From Candidatus Proelusimicrobium excrementi (GTDB lineage: Bacteria; Elusimicrobiota; Elusimicrobia; Elusimicrobiales; Elusimicrobiaceae), in assembly GCA_934643455.1 (NCBI GenBank), contig CAKUBV010000012.1:1-15005 (forward strand): DNA of 15,005 nucleotides. The letters are read 5' to 3'. Position 1 is the first letter of the stretch, and every line of letters starts with the position of its first letter. The notes beneath the pieces were generated by a model. The model searched no databases and had not been told where the DNA came from. It saw nothing but the letters and a program-made list of their open reading frames with translations. This document shows, in pieces, positions 1-6,721 of this stretch. A program made the position numbers and the translations under genes.

Positions 1-110
1 TATCACAGATTTTCCGGCCTGAAATATAGAGGAAATTTATCAAAAAAAAAAACAAGTCAACTGTTTTATGTTTTTTTTCAAAACGCCCCGACGTACGACA
101 CGGCAAAAAA
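1..110 (-). repeat. Promoter-region repeat, copy A
   Basis: This block resembles 6701-6809, which lies just upstream of the cysteine-rich protein gene. Shared words include GTCAACTGTTTTATG preceded by a poly-A run, and an 83-110 segment that matches 6782-6809 with three G/A differences. Read on the minus strand it carries the same TTGACT box as copy B. No gene of this block is inside the window. By analogy it is the upstream region of a minus-strand gene beginning left of position 1. The similarity is direct observation; the missing gene is inference. Confidence 0.6.
34..60 (-). promoter_or_regulatory. Candidate minus-strand promoter, copy A
   Basis: On the minus strand a TTGACT -35 box (55-60) is followed after 15 nt, mostly T, by TAAATT (34-39). 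The same boxes at the same spacing occur at 6734-6760 before the cysteine-rich gene. The spacer is short for sigma-70, so the -10 assignment is uncertain. It would fire leftwards out of the window. Confidence 0.4.
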
Positions 111-158
111 GGAAATAAAAAAAGAAGTATTGAAAGAAGAATAAATGGAGATATAAAA

Positions 159-221
159 GTAGGTCAGGCTTTGCCTGACGTTAAAAAGGAATTTTCCTCT
201 GTCAGGTAAAACCTGACCTAC
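159..221. repeat. 63-bp palindromic MITE-like element
   Basis: The ends are perfect 10-bp inverted repeats, GTAGGTCAGG (159-168) and CCTGACCTAC (212-221). Inside are two further short hairpins: GTCAGGC/GCCTGAC on the left, GTCAGGT/ACCTGAC on the right. The related region 6810-6837 lacks this element, consistent with a small non-autonomous insertion. No coding capacity. Mobility is inferred only. Confidence 0.6.
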
Positions 222-232
222 ATTAATTGATA

Positions 233-273
233 AAAAAGTTATGGAAGCATTTTGCAACCGAATATGTATAGAT
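233..273. repeat. 41-bp conserved block, copy A
   Basis: This matches 6838-6878 with a single difference (A256 versus G6861). A plus-strand frame would begin MEAFC, but in this copy it stops after 11 residues and it has no ribosome binding site, so I treat it as non-coding. It lies between the promoter block and the R element in both regions. Confidence 0.6.
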
Positions 274-360
274 TAGGAATGTAAATAAAAAATTCTTTAG
301 AAGGAAAACAAATAATTTGAAGATATGGATAAGTTAACAAGGCTGAAAGAGTAAAATTTT

Positions 361-610
361 TCAGCGTGGGAGAATTTAAGAAGCGTGATTTTTTAGTTTT
401 GAGATAGATTTTGATTTTATTACGAACGCGGTATACTTGCCGCTATGCGAGCGGAGCGAGCGAGGTATCCAAGTGAGTAAAAAATCAAAAGACACTCAAA
501 AATAGAAAATTGTTAGCCGTTAGAGCAGAACTTAACACGAGCAAATAAAAGCGGCAAAGTGCTAGCAATGAGCGATAAAGATAGACCGAGTAAAAAAAGC
601 AGCTTAGACC
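361..610. repeat. R element copy 1 (structured repeat)
   Basis: Most diverged of three copies (others near 6958-7179 and 7187-7357). The core is a nested hairpin: outer arms 409-423 and 477-490 (TTTTGATTTT with AAAATCAAAA), then GGTATACT (430-437) opposite GGTATCC (464-470), then CCGCT/AGCGG (440-444/450-454). Downstream are the family tail words: a GTTAGCC motif, ACTTAACACGAG, AAAGCGGCAAAGTGCTAG and TAGACCGAGTAAAA. It ends about 10 bases from the phosphatase stop codon. Function unknown. Confidence 0.6.
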
Positions 611-619
611 AAGTTAAAA

Positions 620-1786
620 CTACACCAGCTTAACCCTGACATCCTTAAAATACTTCTCCCTCAAAGCCCTCGCAATTCCCTCCAGCACCGACCGCCTTAA
701 AACAAATTGGTTGGGGAAATCAGGGTCCTGATAAGCGTCATTGATTCTTGTGCCGGCGACGATATCTATATAATCATTTTCAAGCAAAGTATAATAAAGC
801 TTATACGCGCCGCTTTCGCTTTGAGGGGCTTTATGATTCTGCAAAGCCGCAAGCGTTTGGCTGAGCGTCAGCACGCCTTCGGTAACCAAGTCAATTCCGT
901 CAAGCAGGCTTGTAGGCGGGCCGAAACGGGAGGAAGAGTTTAAATCCGGACGGACCTCAAGGCCCAGTTCTCTGGCTACGATTTTAGCCGTAGTCCCGCC
1001 GCAAATTACTTTTTGTCCGTCGAAAGCGGCCAACTGCTTGGCATATTTGCCGTCCAAACTTTTATTGAAAGGCGGGCCGGAAAATATCATAACGCGGCGC
1101 GGCGTTCTTAAATAAACCGCGGCGCAGGTGATATCGTCTTTAGGGTTTATAGGGCCGTCTTTTATGCGGGCTTCGCGGATAATAGTTTCACAGATTTTCA
1201 AACTGGAAACCTGCGGATTTCTGTTAATGACTTTTAAAGCCAATGCGGCGGCGCCCTCCCGCCCCCAGCCGTTTGGATAATCTGGGGTACCTGTGCCGGC
1301 CTGGCTGATTCCGTCGGAAAAGAAGACTATTCTATCCTCTCTAAGCAAACTTAGGGAAGTCGTCGTTATGCTAAGGCCGTGATATTCCTCCACAGATTTT
1401 CTGGCCTCGGGCTCAATAATACGCCCGCCCCGCACAAATAAAAAGGAGGGATTGCCCTGCTCGAAAATTTGCACTTGTCCGTCGGGCGACAAATCCAAAA
1501 TGGTAAACGTGGAATAGTTAAGCCCGCGCTCTTTGCATATGGGGAGAACGCTGGAAATAACTTCGCAATATTTTTTTACGTCCCAGTTTGCGTCCACGAA
1601 TTTAAGGGCCATTTTGGCCGTCATGGTGGAAAGAATATTAGCCTTTACGCCGCTGCCCAGGCCGTCGGAAAGAACGGCTATAATACGCCCGTCCGCGCTG
1701 CGGGAAGTCATAAAAGAATCCCCGCATACATGCTTTCCGTTTTTGCAAACTTGATAGTAATCAATGTCAAAAGCGAAGTCGGTCAT
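620..1786 (-). CDS. SpoIIE-family (PP2C-type) protein serine/threonine phosphatase
   Basis: A 388-residue soluble protein with no signal peptide or membrane segment. The N-terminal half (about 1-225) is a PP2C/SpoIIE fold: metal-binding Asp23 in CGDSF, Asp41 in LSDGLGSG, Asp158 in FFSDG and Asp217/218 in DDITC. The family removes phosphate from Ser/Thr of regulatory proteins, often anti-sigma antagonists. Residues 230-388 form a second domain I do not recognise, beginning with a conserved-looking FSGPP segment and containing a GGTTAKIVARELG stretch. The start follows the upstream stop by two bases, with GGAG about 11 nt before it, so translation is probably coupled to the hydrogenase-like sensor. 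Genes of this type beside sensory [FeFe] hydrogenases are known in anaerobes. The substrate is not identifiable here; no anti-sigma factor or kinase is in the window. Confidence 0.88.
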   Translation of the reverse strand: MTDFAFDIDYYQVCKNGKHVCGDSFMTSRSADGRIIAVLSDGLGSGVKANILSTMTAKMALKFVDANWDVKKYCEVISSVLPICKERGLNYSTFTILDLSPDGQVQIFEQGNPSFLFVRGGRIIEPEARKSVEEYHGLSITTTSLSLLREDRIVFFSDGISQAGTGTPDYPNGWGREGAAALALKVINRNPQVSSLKICETIIREARIKDGPINPKDDITCAAVYLRTPRRVMIFSGPPFNKSLDGKYAKQLAAFDGQKVICGGTTAKIVARELGLEVRPDLNSSSRFGPPTSLLDGIDLVTEGVLTLSQTLAALQNHKAPQSESGAYKLYYTLLENDYIDIVAGTRINDAYQDPDFPNQFVLRRSVLEGIARALREKYFKDVRVKLV

Positions 1787-1788
1787 AA

Positions 1789-3492
1789 TTATTTTTTCTC
1801 CGGGCCGAATCCTTCCGTGATATAGTTTAAAATTATTTCGGTTTCGGCTATATTTTCCCCGAGTCTGCCCGCAACTTCCTGCACGGCCAAAATGTTCTTT
1901 CTCAGAACTTCCTGCGCTTTTTGGGCGATTATCTCCCTGTGAAGTTCGTTCTTGGTTACGTCCTGCACTATCAGGCCGGCGGTTTGGCCTTCTTCAATGG
2001 GGAACACGGTCATATCCAAAAGTTTTTTGCCGAAAGGCGTACGCTCTTTATGGATCTCTTTTCCGTCTTTAAAAATGCGTCTGAAAATCATCTCAAACGG
2101 CAATATTTTGCCCAAAGCCGCGCCTTTAAGGCCGGGGATTTGTTCGTAAAGATCCTCTATATCCTGCCCGGCTATTTTGGCAAAAGGCAAATTGGATTCT
2201 ATAATTTCCAGTTCCGAGTTAAAAATAACCACGCCGGAAGGTATACAGCGCAGTATCGCGTTTGATTTGCGGCTGGCGCGCTTACGCATATAGGAAACAC
2301 ACATTGCCGGTTCGGCCTTGCCTTCCAAAAGAGCATGGGCAAAGTTCCGGCAGGTGTTATAGCCGCAGCCGTCGCAGTTGATTTCGTCGTCAACCGTAAA
2401 CTTGCCGACTTTGGCCAAAGCCGAAAGGATTTCGTCTTCCGTAAATTTCTTTTCAGGGGCTTCATCGCCGCCGAAGGCCAGCGGAACTTTATACTTGGCC
2501 GTCATTACGGGCGGTATGGAGGAGTCAAATTGTTTTTCCACCCCCAAAAAAGCGTTTAAAGCGGAAACTTCCCCGCCGGGGCAGGGCCCTTTTATGCAGC
2601 CGCCGGGGCAGGCCAAAGTTTCAACAAAGCAAACTCTGTCTACAGCTTGTTCTTTTAAAGAATCCAAAGTCCTGCAAAAGTTTTTAAGGCCGGTAACGGT
2701 AATTAAATTAACGTCTTCTTTAAGGCCGTTTCTGCGCATGGAACGCAACATTCCGCCTTCCAGCGGATAGACGGCCCCGTCGGAAGATTTTTCCGGCACA
2801 AAGCCTTCCTCCCCCTGCGGGGAATTAAGCAGGTCTATGCCTTCCTCAAAAAGCCATTTTTTAAGCTCTTCAAAAGTTATCGCCGCGGATATTAAATCTT
2901 CCTGAGTGTCCGATTCATTCTTTTTTGCGATACATGGGCCTATAAAAACCACTTTGATATCAGGCCCGTAGGTTTGCTTTAAAAGTTCGGCGTGCGTCAA
3001 AGCCGGGGAAGAATACGGAACTATAAATTTTTTAAACTCCGGCTTATATCTGCTTATATAATCCACGCAAACGGGACAGGCTGAAGAAAAATACACTCCG
3101 GGCGCGGCGGAATTTAAAAATTCGGCGCAGGCTGCGGAAACCTGCTGCGCGCCGAGGGCGGTTTCGCTTACGCCGGCAAAGCCCAGCTTTTTAAGCATGC
3201 CGGCCACGCGGCTGACGCTGCAATCCAAAATGCCGGCCCAGCTAGGCGCCAAAGACGCATAGACCTTGGCTCCGCCGCTTATAAGATTTTTAACCTTCTC
3301 GATATCGTTCCTGACGTGCTTGGCGTGCGTGGGGCAAACCTGATAGCACATACCGCAGGCTACGCAGTTTTCCGATATTACAGCGGCGTGCCCGCCTTCC
3401 ACCCGTATGGCTTTCACCGGGCAGACGCGCACGCATTTATAGCAATCTTGGCATTCCTGTTTTATAGTGTAGATCGGATAATTAGTTTTCAT
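1789..3492 (-). CDS. Ferredoxin / [FeFe]-hydrogenase-like / FeS / PAS sensor protein (group C or HfsC-like)
   Basis: 567 residues. Order of domains: two 4Fe-4S ferredoxin motifs (Cys14/17/20/24 and Cys43/46/49/53); an iron-hydrogenase large-subunit domain, about 75-325; a CxxCGYxTC...C FeS domain (Cys373/376/381/398); a PAS domain, about 411-520; and a C-terminal helical, possibly coiled-coil tail. H-cluster cubane ligands are present: Cys139 in SSACP, Cys187 in GPC, Cys295 and Cys299 in ETLACPGGC. The usual CC pair of the first motif is AC (Ala138), so the proton-transfer Cys is absent, as in sensory group C enzymes; Cys142 and Cys304 are extra. The likely role is sensing H2 or redox state in the cytoplasm and signalling through the PAS domain and the phosphatase encoded 2 nt downstream. 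Catalytic H2 production is less likely. The start has only a weak SD (GGGACGG), 24 nt after the transporter stop. Confidence 0.88.
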   Translation of the reverse strand: MKTNYPIYTIKQECQDCYKCVRVCPVKAIRVEGGHAAVISENCVACGMCYQVCPTHAKHVRNDIEKVKNLISGGAKVYASLAPSWAGILDCSVSRVAGMLKKLGFAGVSETALGAQQVSAACAEFLNSAAPGVYFSSACPVCVDYISRYKPEFKKFIVPYSSPALTHAELLKQTYGPDIKVVFIGPCIAKKNESDTQEDLISAAITFEELKKWLFEEGIDLLNSPQGEEGFVPEKSSDGAVYPLEGGMLRSMRRNGLKEDVNLITVTGLKNFCRTLDSLKEQAVDRVCFVETLACPGGCIKGPCPGGEVSALNAFLGVEKQFDSSIPPVMTAKYKVPLAFGGDEAPEKKFTEDEILSALAKVGKFTVDDEINCDGCGYNTCRNFAHALLEGKAEPAMCVSYMRKRASRKSNAILRCIPSGVVIFNSELEIIESNLPFAKIAGQDIEDLYEQIPGLKGAALGKILPFEMIFRRIFKDGKEIHKERTPFGKKLLDMTVFPIEEGQTAGLIVQDVTKNELHREIIAQKAQEVLRKNILAVQEVAGRLGENIAETEIILNYITEGFGPEKK

Positions 3493-3516
3493 TCAAGCCG
3501 TCCCGTTAATTAAATT

Positions 3517-4293
3517 TTAAAGCATTTGAAGGCTCAGGGCCATTATCATCATGCCGCCTACGACGCCCCAAATAACTTTATGCGGATCGCCGTATTCGTG
3601 GGCCGTCGGCAGAAGTTCGTCCAAAGAAATATAAACCATAATACCCGCTATCAGCGCGAAAAGCACGCCGAATGCGGCCTCGTGTAGTAAAGCTTTCAGG
3701 AAGAAAAACCCTACAATCGCGCCGACGGGTTCCGCCATGCCGGAAAGAGCGGAGTACCAAAAGGCTTTGCCTCTGCTGCCGGTGGCGTGATAAATCGGCA
3801 AAGCCACCGCTATGCCTTCCGGGATATTATGCACGGCTACGGCTATCGCTATTGAAACGCCCAAAGCCGGGCTCTGCATAGCCGCCATAAAAGTAGCCAA
3901 GCCCTCCGGGAAATTATGCAAAGCCAAAGTAAGCGCGGTAAAAAGGCCCAAATGCTTAAGTTTGTTTTTTGGGGAAAGAGCGTCCCCCTCCAGGTGATGC
4001 GCCTGCGGCAGGCAAGTGTCTATAAGAGAGGCTATGACTATCCCCGCAAAGAAAGAAGCTATCACTATCCACCCTGCCGGATTATACCCGAAAACGCCCG
4101 TCAAAGAAACTTGCGCCTGAGGCAATATTTCCATAAAAGAAACATATATCATAACCCCGGCCGAAAAACCGAGCCCCAAAGCCAAAACTTTAAAATTGTC
4201 TTTTTTGACGAAAAACGCCAGCAGCCCGCCAATACAAGTGGCCGCGCCGGCGAGAAAACTTAAAAACAAAGCCGCAAAAATGTTCTCATTCAT
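3517..4293 (-). CDS. zupT: ZIP-family divalent metal (zinc) transporter, ZupT-like
   Basis: 258 residues, close to the usual ZupT size (about 257). A polytopic membrane protein with about eight hydrophobic segments. The two signature helices carry HNFPEG (126-131) and HNIPEG (155-160), which form the binuclear metal site in ZIP proteins; an SGMAEPVGA segment follows. The variable loop between segments 3 and 4 is short and contains His99-His100 and His114. The protein should import Zn2+ and possibly Fe2+ or Mn2+ across the inner membrane. It is the first gene of the minus-strand cluster; iron supply to the FeS-rich sensor downstream is a possible link but only inference. There is no SD, and a TATGAT box lies 6 nt before the ATG, so the transcript may be leaderless. 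Confidence 0.88.
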   Translation of the reverse strand: MNENIFAALFLSFLAGAATCIGGLLAFFVKKDNFKVLALGLGFSAGVMIYVSFMEILPQAQVSLTGVFGYNPAGWIVIASFFAGIVIASLIDTCLPQAHHLEGDALSPKNKLKHLGLFTALTLALHNFPEGLATFMAAMQSPALGVSIAIAVAVHNIPEGIAVALPIYHATGSRGKAFWYSALSGMAEPVGAIVGFFFLKALLHEAAFGVLFALIAGIMVYISLDELLPTAHEYGDPHKVIWGVVGGMMIMALSLQML

Positions 4294-4299
4294 AATAAT

Positions 4300-4320
4300 A
4301 TCATAGCAAATTGCTATAAT
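4300..4320. promoter_or_regulatory. Divergent promoter with 15-bp palindrome
   Basis: The 32-bp gap between zupT and the helicase contains the perfect palindrome ATAGCAAATTGCTAT (4303-4317). Rightward, TATAAT (4315-4320) lies 5 nt before the helicase ATG; leftward, TATGAT (complement 4300-4305) lies 6 nt before the zupT ATG. Both -10 boxes overlap the palindrome arms, so a dimeric repressor bound there could shut off both genes. -35 boxes are weak. Operator function is inferred. Confidence 0.5.
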
Positions 4321-4325
4321 TTTAT

Positions 4326-5621
4326 ATGTCCCTGTTAAATGATATGGAAACCGTTAACGAAACTTTCCTCAAAGCGTATAATATTTTAAACGACCCTTCG
4401 GAGCGTTTTATCTTCCTTACGGGGCGGGCCGGCACGGGCAAAACGACGCTTTTAAAATACTTTGCGGAGCATACATATCAAAGATGCGTTCTCTGCGCGC
4501 CTACGGGCCTGGCGGCCTTGAACTTGGGCGGGCAGACTTTGCACTCTTTTCTGCGCTTAAAACCAAACGATTTGCTTATGCCGGGGCACTTTAAAAAACT
4601 GCCTAAAAAAGTTATTGAGAATTTTGACGTTTTAATTATTGACGAAGCTTCAATGCTGCGCGCCGATATGCTGGACGCAGCCGACGCAATCTTAAAGAAA
4701 TCGGCCCAAAATAATAATCCTTTCGGAGGAAAAAAGGTTATACTCTGCGGGGATTTGTGGCAGCTCCCGCCGGTGTTGGAAGAAGACAACCCCGATTTTT
4801 TGGCTTACTTCAAAATGATTTACAAAAGCCCTTACTTTTTTGACGCTTTATGTATGAACGGAGAATTTCTAAAAGTCTTTGAGCTTAAACACAATTTCCG
4901 CCAAAGCGAAGACAACGGCTTTGCCGAACTTTTAAACAAAATCCGCTCCAATGAAATAAGCCGCCAAGAACTTGATTTTTATCTTAACACCGAGCGCGCG
5001 CTTTCCGCGCCGAAAGACGAAAGCGTCGTTACGCTTACGGCGACGAACTATGACGCTCAGGCCAGAAACGGCTATTTGCTTTCCCGTCTGCCGGGCAAAG
5101 CCTTCAGCTATAATGCCGAATTTACCGAAACTTTCAATAAGAAAACCCCTCCCGCCGATAAAATACTGACTTTAAAAAAAGGTTCAAAAATAATGATGCT
5201 GGTAAATGACGAATATTGGGTAAACGGGGATATAGGCTTTGTCGAAGATTTGGGCCCGGATTATATCCGCGTAAACATACGCGGCGGCGTTTACTCCGTA
5301 GAGCCGCACACCTGGCAGGAAATTAAATACGAGGTTCTCCCCGGGAGCGACAAATTAACCCCGGTAGTCAAAGGCAGTTTTACGCAATATCCTTTAAAAC
5401 TGGCCTGGGCCATAACAATACACAAAAGCCAGGGGCTGACTTTCGACAGCATCTGCCTTGATATGGGCCGCGGGGCTTTTGCCGCCGGGCAGACATACGT
5501 CGCGCTGAGCCGTGCGCGCAGTTTAAACGGGGTATATCTTAAAAAACCGCTCAGCCAAAGCGATATAAAAACCGATCCGCGCGTAGTTGATTTCTTTAAA
5601 AAATATTTAAAAGAGGACTGA
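4326..5621 (+). CDS. PIF1/RecD2-like SF1B DNA helicase
   Basis: 431 residues, the compact size of bacterial PIF1 proteins. Helicase motifs in order: Walker A GRAGTGKTT (33-41), motif Ia APTGLAA (58-64), Walker B IIDEAS with Asp106-Glu107, motif III GDLWQLPP (142-149), motif IV HNFRQ around His189-Arg192, a GSKIMML segment, motif V HKSQGLTFD, and motif VI VALSRA with Arg396. The family is a 5'-to-3' DNA helicase that acts at G-quadruplexes, R-loops and stalled forks. It stands alone on the plus strand, divergent from zupT. The start is chosen at the first Met; Met7 is an alternative. Neither has an SD, and TATAAT ends 5 nt before the ATG. Substrate and role in this organism are unknown. Confidence 0.9.
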   Translation: MSLLNDMETVNETFLKAYNILNDPSERFIFLTGRAGTGKTTLLKYFAEHTYQRCVLCAPTGLAALNLGGQTLHSFLRLKPNDLLMPGHFKKLPKKVIENFDVLIIDEASMLRADMLDAADAILKKSAQNNNPFGGKKVILCGDLWQLPPVLEEDNPDFLAYFKMIYKSPYFFDALCMNGEFLKVFELKHNFRQSEDNGFAELLNKIRSNEISRQELDFYLNTERALSAPKDESVVTLTATNYDAQARNGYLLSRLPGKAFSYNAEFTETFNKKTPPADKILTLKKGSKIMMLVNDEYWVNGDIGFVEDLGPDYIRVNIRGGVYSVEPHTWQEIKYEVLPGSDKLTPVVKGSFTQYPLKLAWAITIHKSQGLTFDSICLDMGRGAFAAGQTYVALSRARSLNGVYLKKPLSQSDIKTDPRVVDFFKKYLKED

Positions 5622-5622
5622 A

Positions 5623-5670
5623 ATGAGCAAAGTCCGCCTTTATTATGCAGCCCTGACTTGGAACAGGTAA
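5623..5670 (+). other. 15-codon ORF behind the helicase, possible gene remnant
   Basis: An ATG begins one base after the helicase stop and reads MSKVRLYYAALTWNR before a stop. AAGAGG (5611-5616) is well placed as an SD, better than that of the helicase itself. No continuation in another frame was recognised. It could be a tiny coupled peptide or the surviving start of a deleted gene; chance is quite possible. Confidence 0.2.
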
Positions 5671-5700
5671 AAAAATAAAAAAGAACTTTCCTTAGGCAAT

Positions 5701-5722
5701 AAATCCTGATAATTGGATTTTT
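5701..5722 (+). terminator. Weak candidate terminator for the helicase
   Basis: AAATCC and GGATTT form a 6-bp stem with an 8-nt loop, running into a T stretch (5718-5722). The stem is AT-rich and short, so this is a weak call. Confidence 0.3.
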
Positions 5723-5749
5723 GCTAAACCGCTTCTCCAATCTATATAC

Positions 5750-5783
5750 AAAAACCCCGCGCTTGCTTAAGGCAAACGCGGGG
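5750..5783 (-). terminator. Rho-independent terminator of the cysteine-rich gene
   Basis: A strong hairpin with CCCCGCG (5755-5761) pairing with CGCGGGG (5777-5783) and an inner TTGC/GCAA extension. On the minus strand it is followed by TTTTT (5754-5750). A second GC hairpin (CCGGG/CCCGG, about 5798-5813) lies between it and the stop codon. Confidence 0.75.
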
Positions 5784-5818
5784 CGGTTAGTTGAGAGCCG
5801 GGGATTAGCCCGGGTAAA

Positions 5819-6640
5819 TTAACTGCAGGAGGATTTTTCTTCGGTGCAGCTTAAGGCTCTTATTTGGCATTTATATCTGCTGGTATTGCAATACGCGTTG
5901 CCGTCGCCAAGGGTAGAACCGCTATAATCTACGCACCAGCAATTTCCCACTACCTGGCAGCTTCGCGTGATAGTGGTAGTTCCCTGCGGAGTACCCGTTA
6001 CCGCGGCCGCTTCTACAACGCAAGCTTGCCTAGCGTCGCTCCCGCCGTCATAAACATATTTTTTTGTCGAACCGTTGCATGTAGTGGAAGGTTTAGAATT
6101 GAAATATGTTTGGTCACCCCAGGTAGTCCATGTACCCTTTTGAGTTGTTATGGTTATATAATTTTTGCCGCTGCAGCTCCACCCGCTGCCCTTATTACAA
6201 GTGCAGCTTGACCATGTAAAATAACACTTGCCGTCATATTGTTTGCCCGTGGGCTTGCTCACACAGCTTGAGCCGTTCCAACAAGTACCGCTGCCGCAAT
6301 CGGAAGGGTCGGGGCAATCTTGGTTGCACCCGCTCCAATTGCCGTCGCTGCAGCATTTATATTCACATGTTCCGCATGTTCCGGAAACCGCATATTTCAC
6401 CCCGCTGCAACTCGCGCAGTATGACGAGGATACGCTGCCCAGTTTTGTTATTGAACCCGTAGCGCAATGATAAGCCCAGCATGTTCCGTTTATCGTCCCG
6501 TATCTTGTTTGGGAATCAGTAACGCCCGAGCAAGACGCTACCGCCGCAAACGAAGCGGGAATACAAACAACTATAAATAAAGCTAACAAAAATAAGATTT
6601 TGCTTAAAAATCCTTTTCTAACCGTTTTATTTTTTGACAT
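5819..6640 (-). CDS. Exported cysteine-rich protein of unknown function
   Basis: 273 residues from the Met at 6640, chosen because AAAGGAG lies about 8 nt upstream; an upstream in-frame Met at 6691 lacks this. The N-terminus is a signal peptide: basic residues 3-14, hydrophobic 15-27, then ASFA-AVAS. Cleavage could be by signal peptidase I after Ala32, or by the lipoprotein peptidase before Cys37 (VASC fits a lipobox). The mature part has about 27 Cys in about 240 residues plus much Ser, Gly, Thr and Trp, with many CxxC and CxC spacings, suggesting a disulfide-knotted extracellular protein. No enzyme motif recognised. It has its own promoter, a 5' UTR hairpin and a terminator, so it is probably monocistronic. 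Confidence 0.75.
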   Translation of the reverse strand: MSKNKTVRKGFLSKILFLLALFIVVCIPASFAAVASCSGVTDSQTRYGTINGTCWAYHCATGSITKLGSVSSSYCASCSGVKYAVSGTCGTCEYKCCSDGNWSGCNQDCPDPSDCGSGTCWNGSSCVSKPTGKQYDGKCYFTWSSCTCNKGSGWSCSGKNYITITTQKGTWTTWGDQTYFNSKPSTTCNGSTKKYVYDGGSDARQACVVEAAAVTGTPQGTTTITRSCQVVGNCWCVDYSGSTLGDGNAYCNTSRYKCQIRALSCTEEKSSCS

Positions 6641-6665
6641 CTTTTTTCTCTCCTTTATAGTTAAA

Positions 6666-6721
6666 CGACCCGCTAAAACTAACCTAAGCACAAATAACGA
6701 TATCCCACTTTTAGCAGGCCG
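6666..6721 (-). promoter_or_regulatory. 5' UTR hairpin of the cysteine-rich gene
   Basis: Arms 6666-6678 and 6709-6721 pair over 13 positions on the transcript (including G-U pairs), enclosing a 30-nt loop. It lies between the promoter (6734-6760) and the SD, ending about 14 nt before the SD. It may stabilise the mRNA or regulate translation; no known riboswitch class recognised. Confidence 0.45.

Noticed and set aside
361..610. Group II intron or tRNA-like RNA for the R element
   Set aside because: No intron boundary consensus, domain V hairpin or reverse transcriptase, and no cloverleaf or T-loop signature could be found.
4478..4789. Minus-strand open frame of 103 codons inside the helicase
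   Set aside because: It is antisense to the Walker A-Walker B region of the helicase and has no supporting signals.
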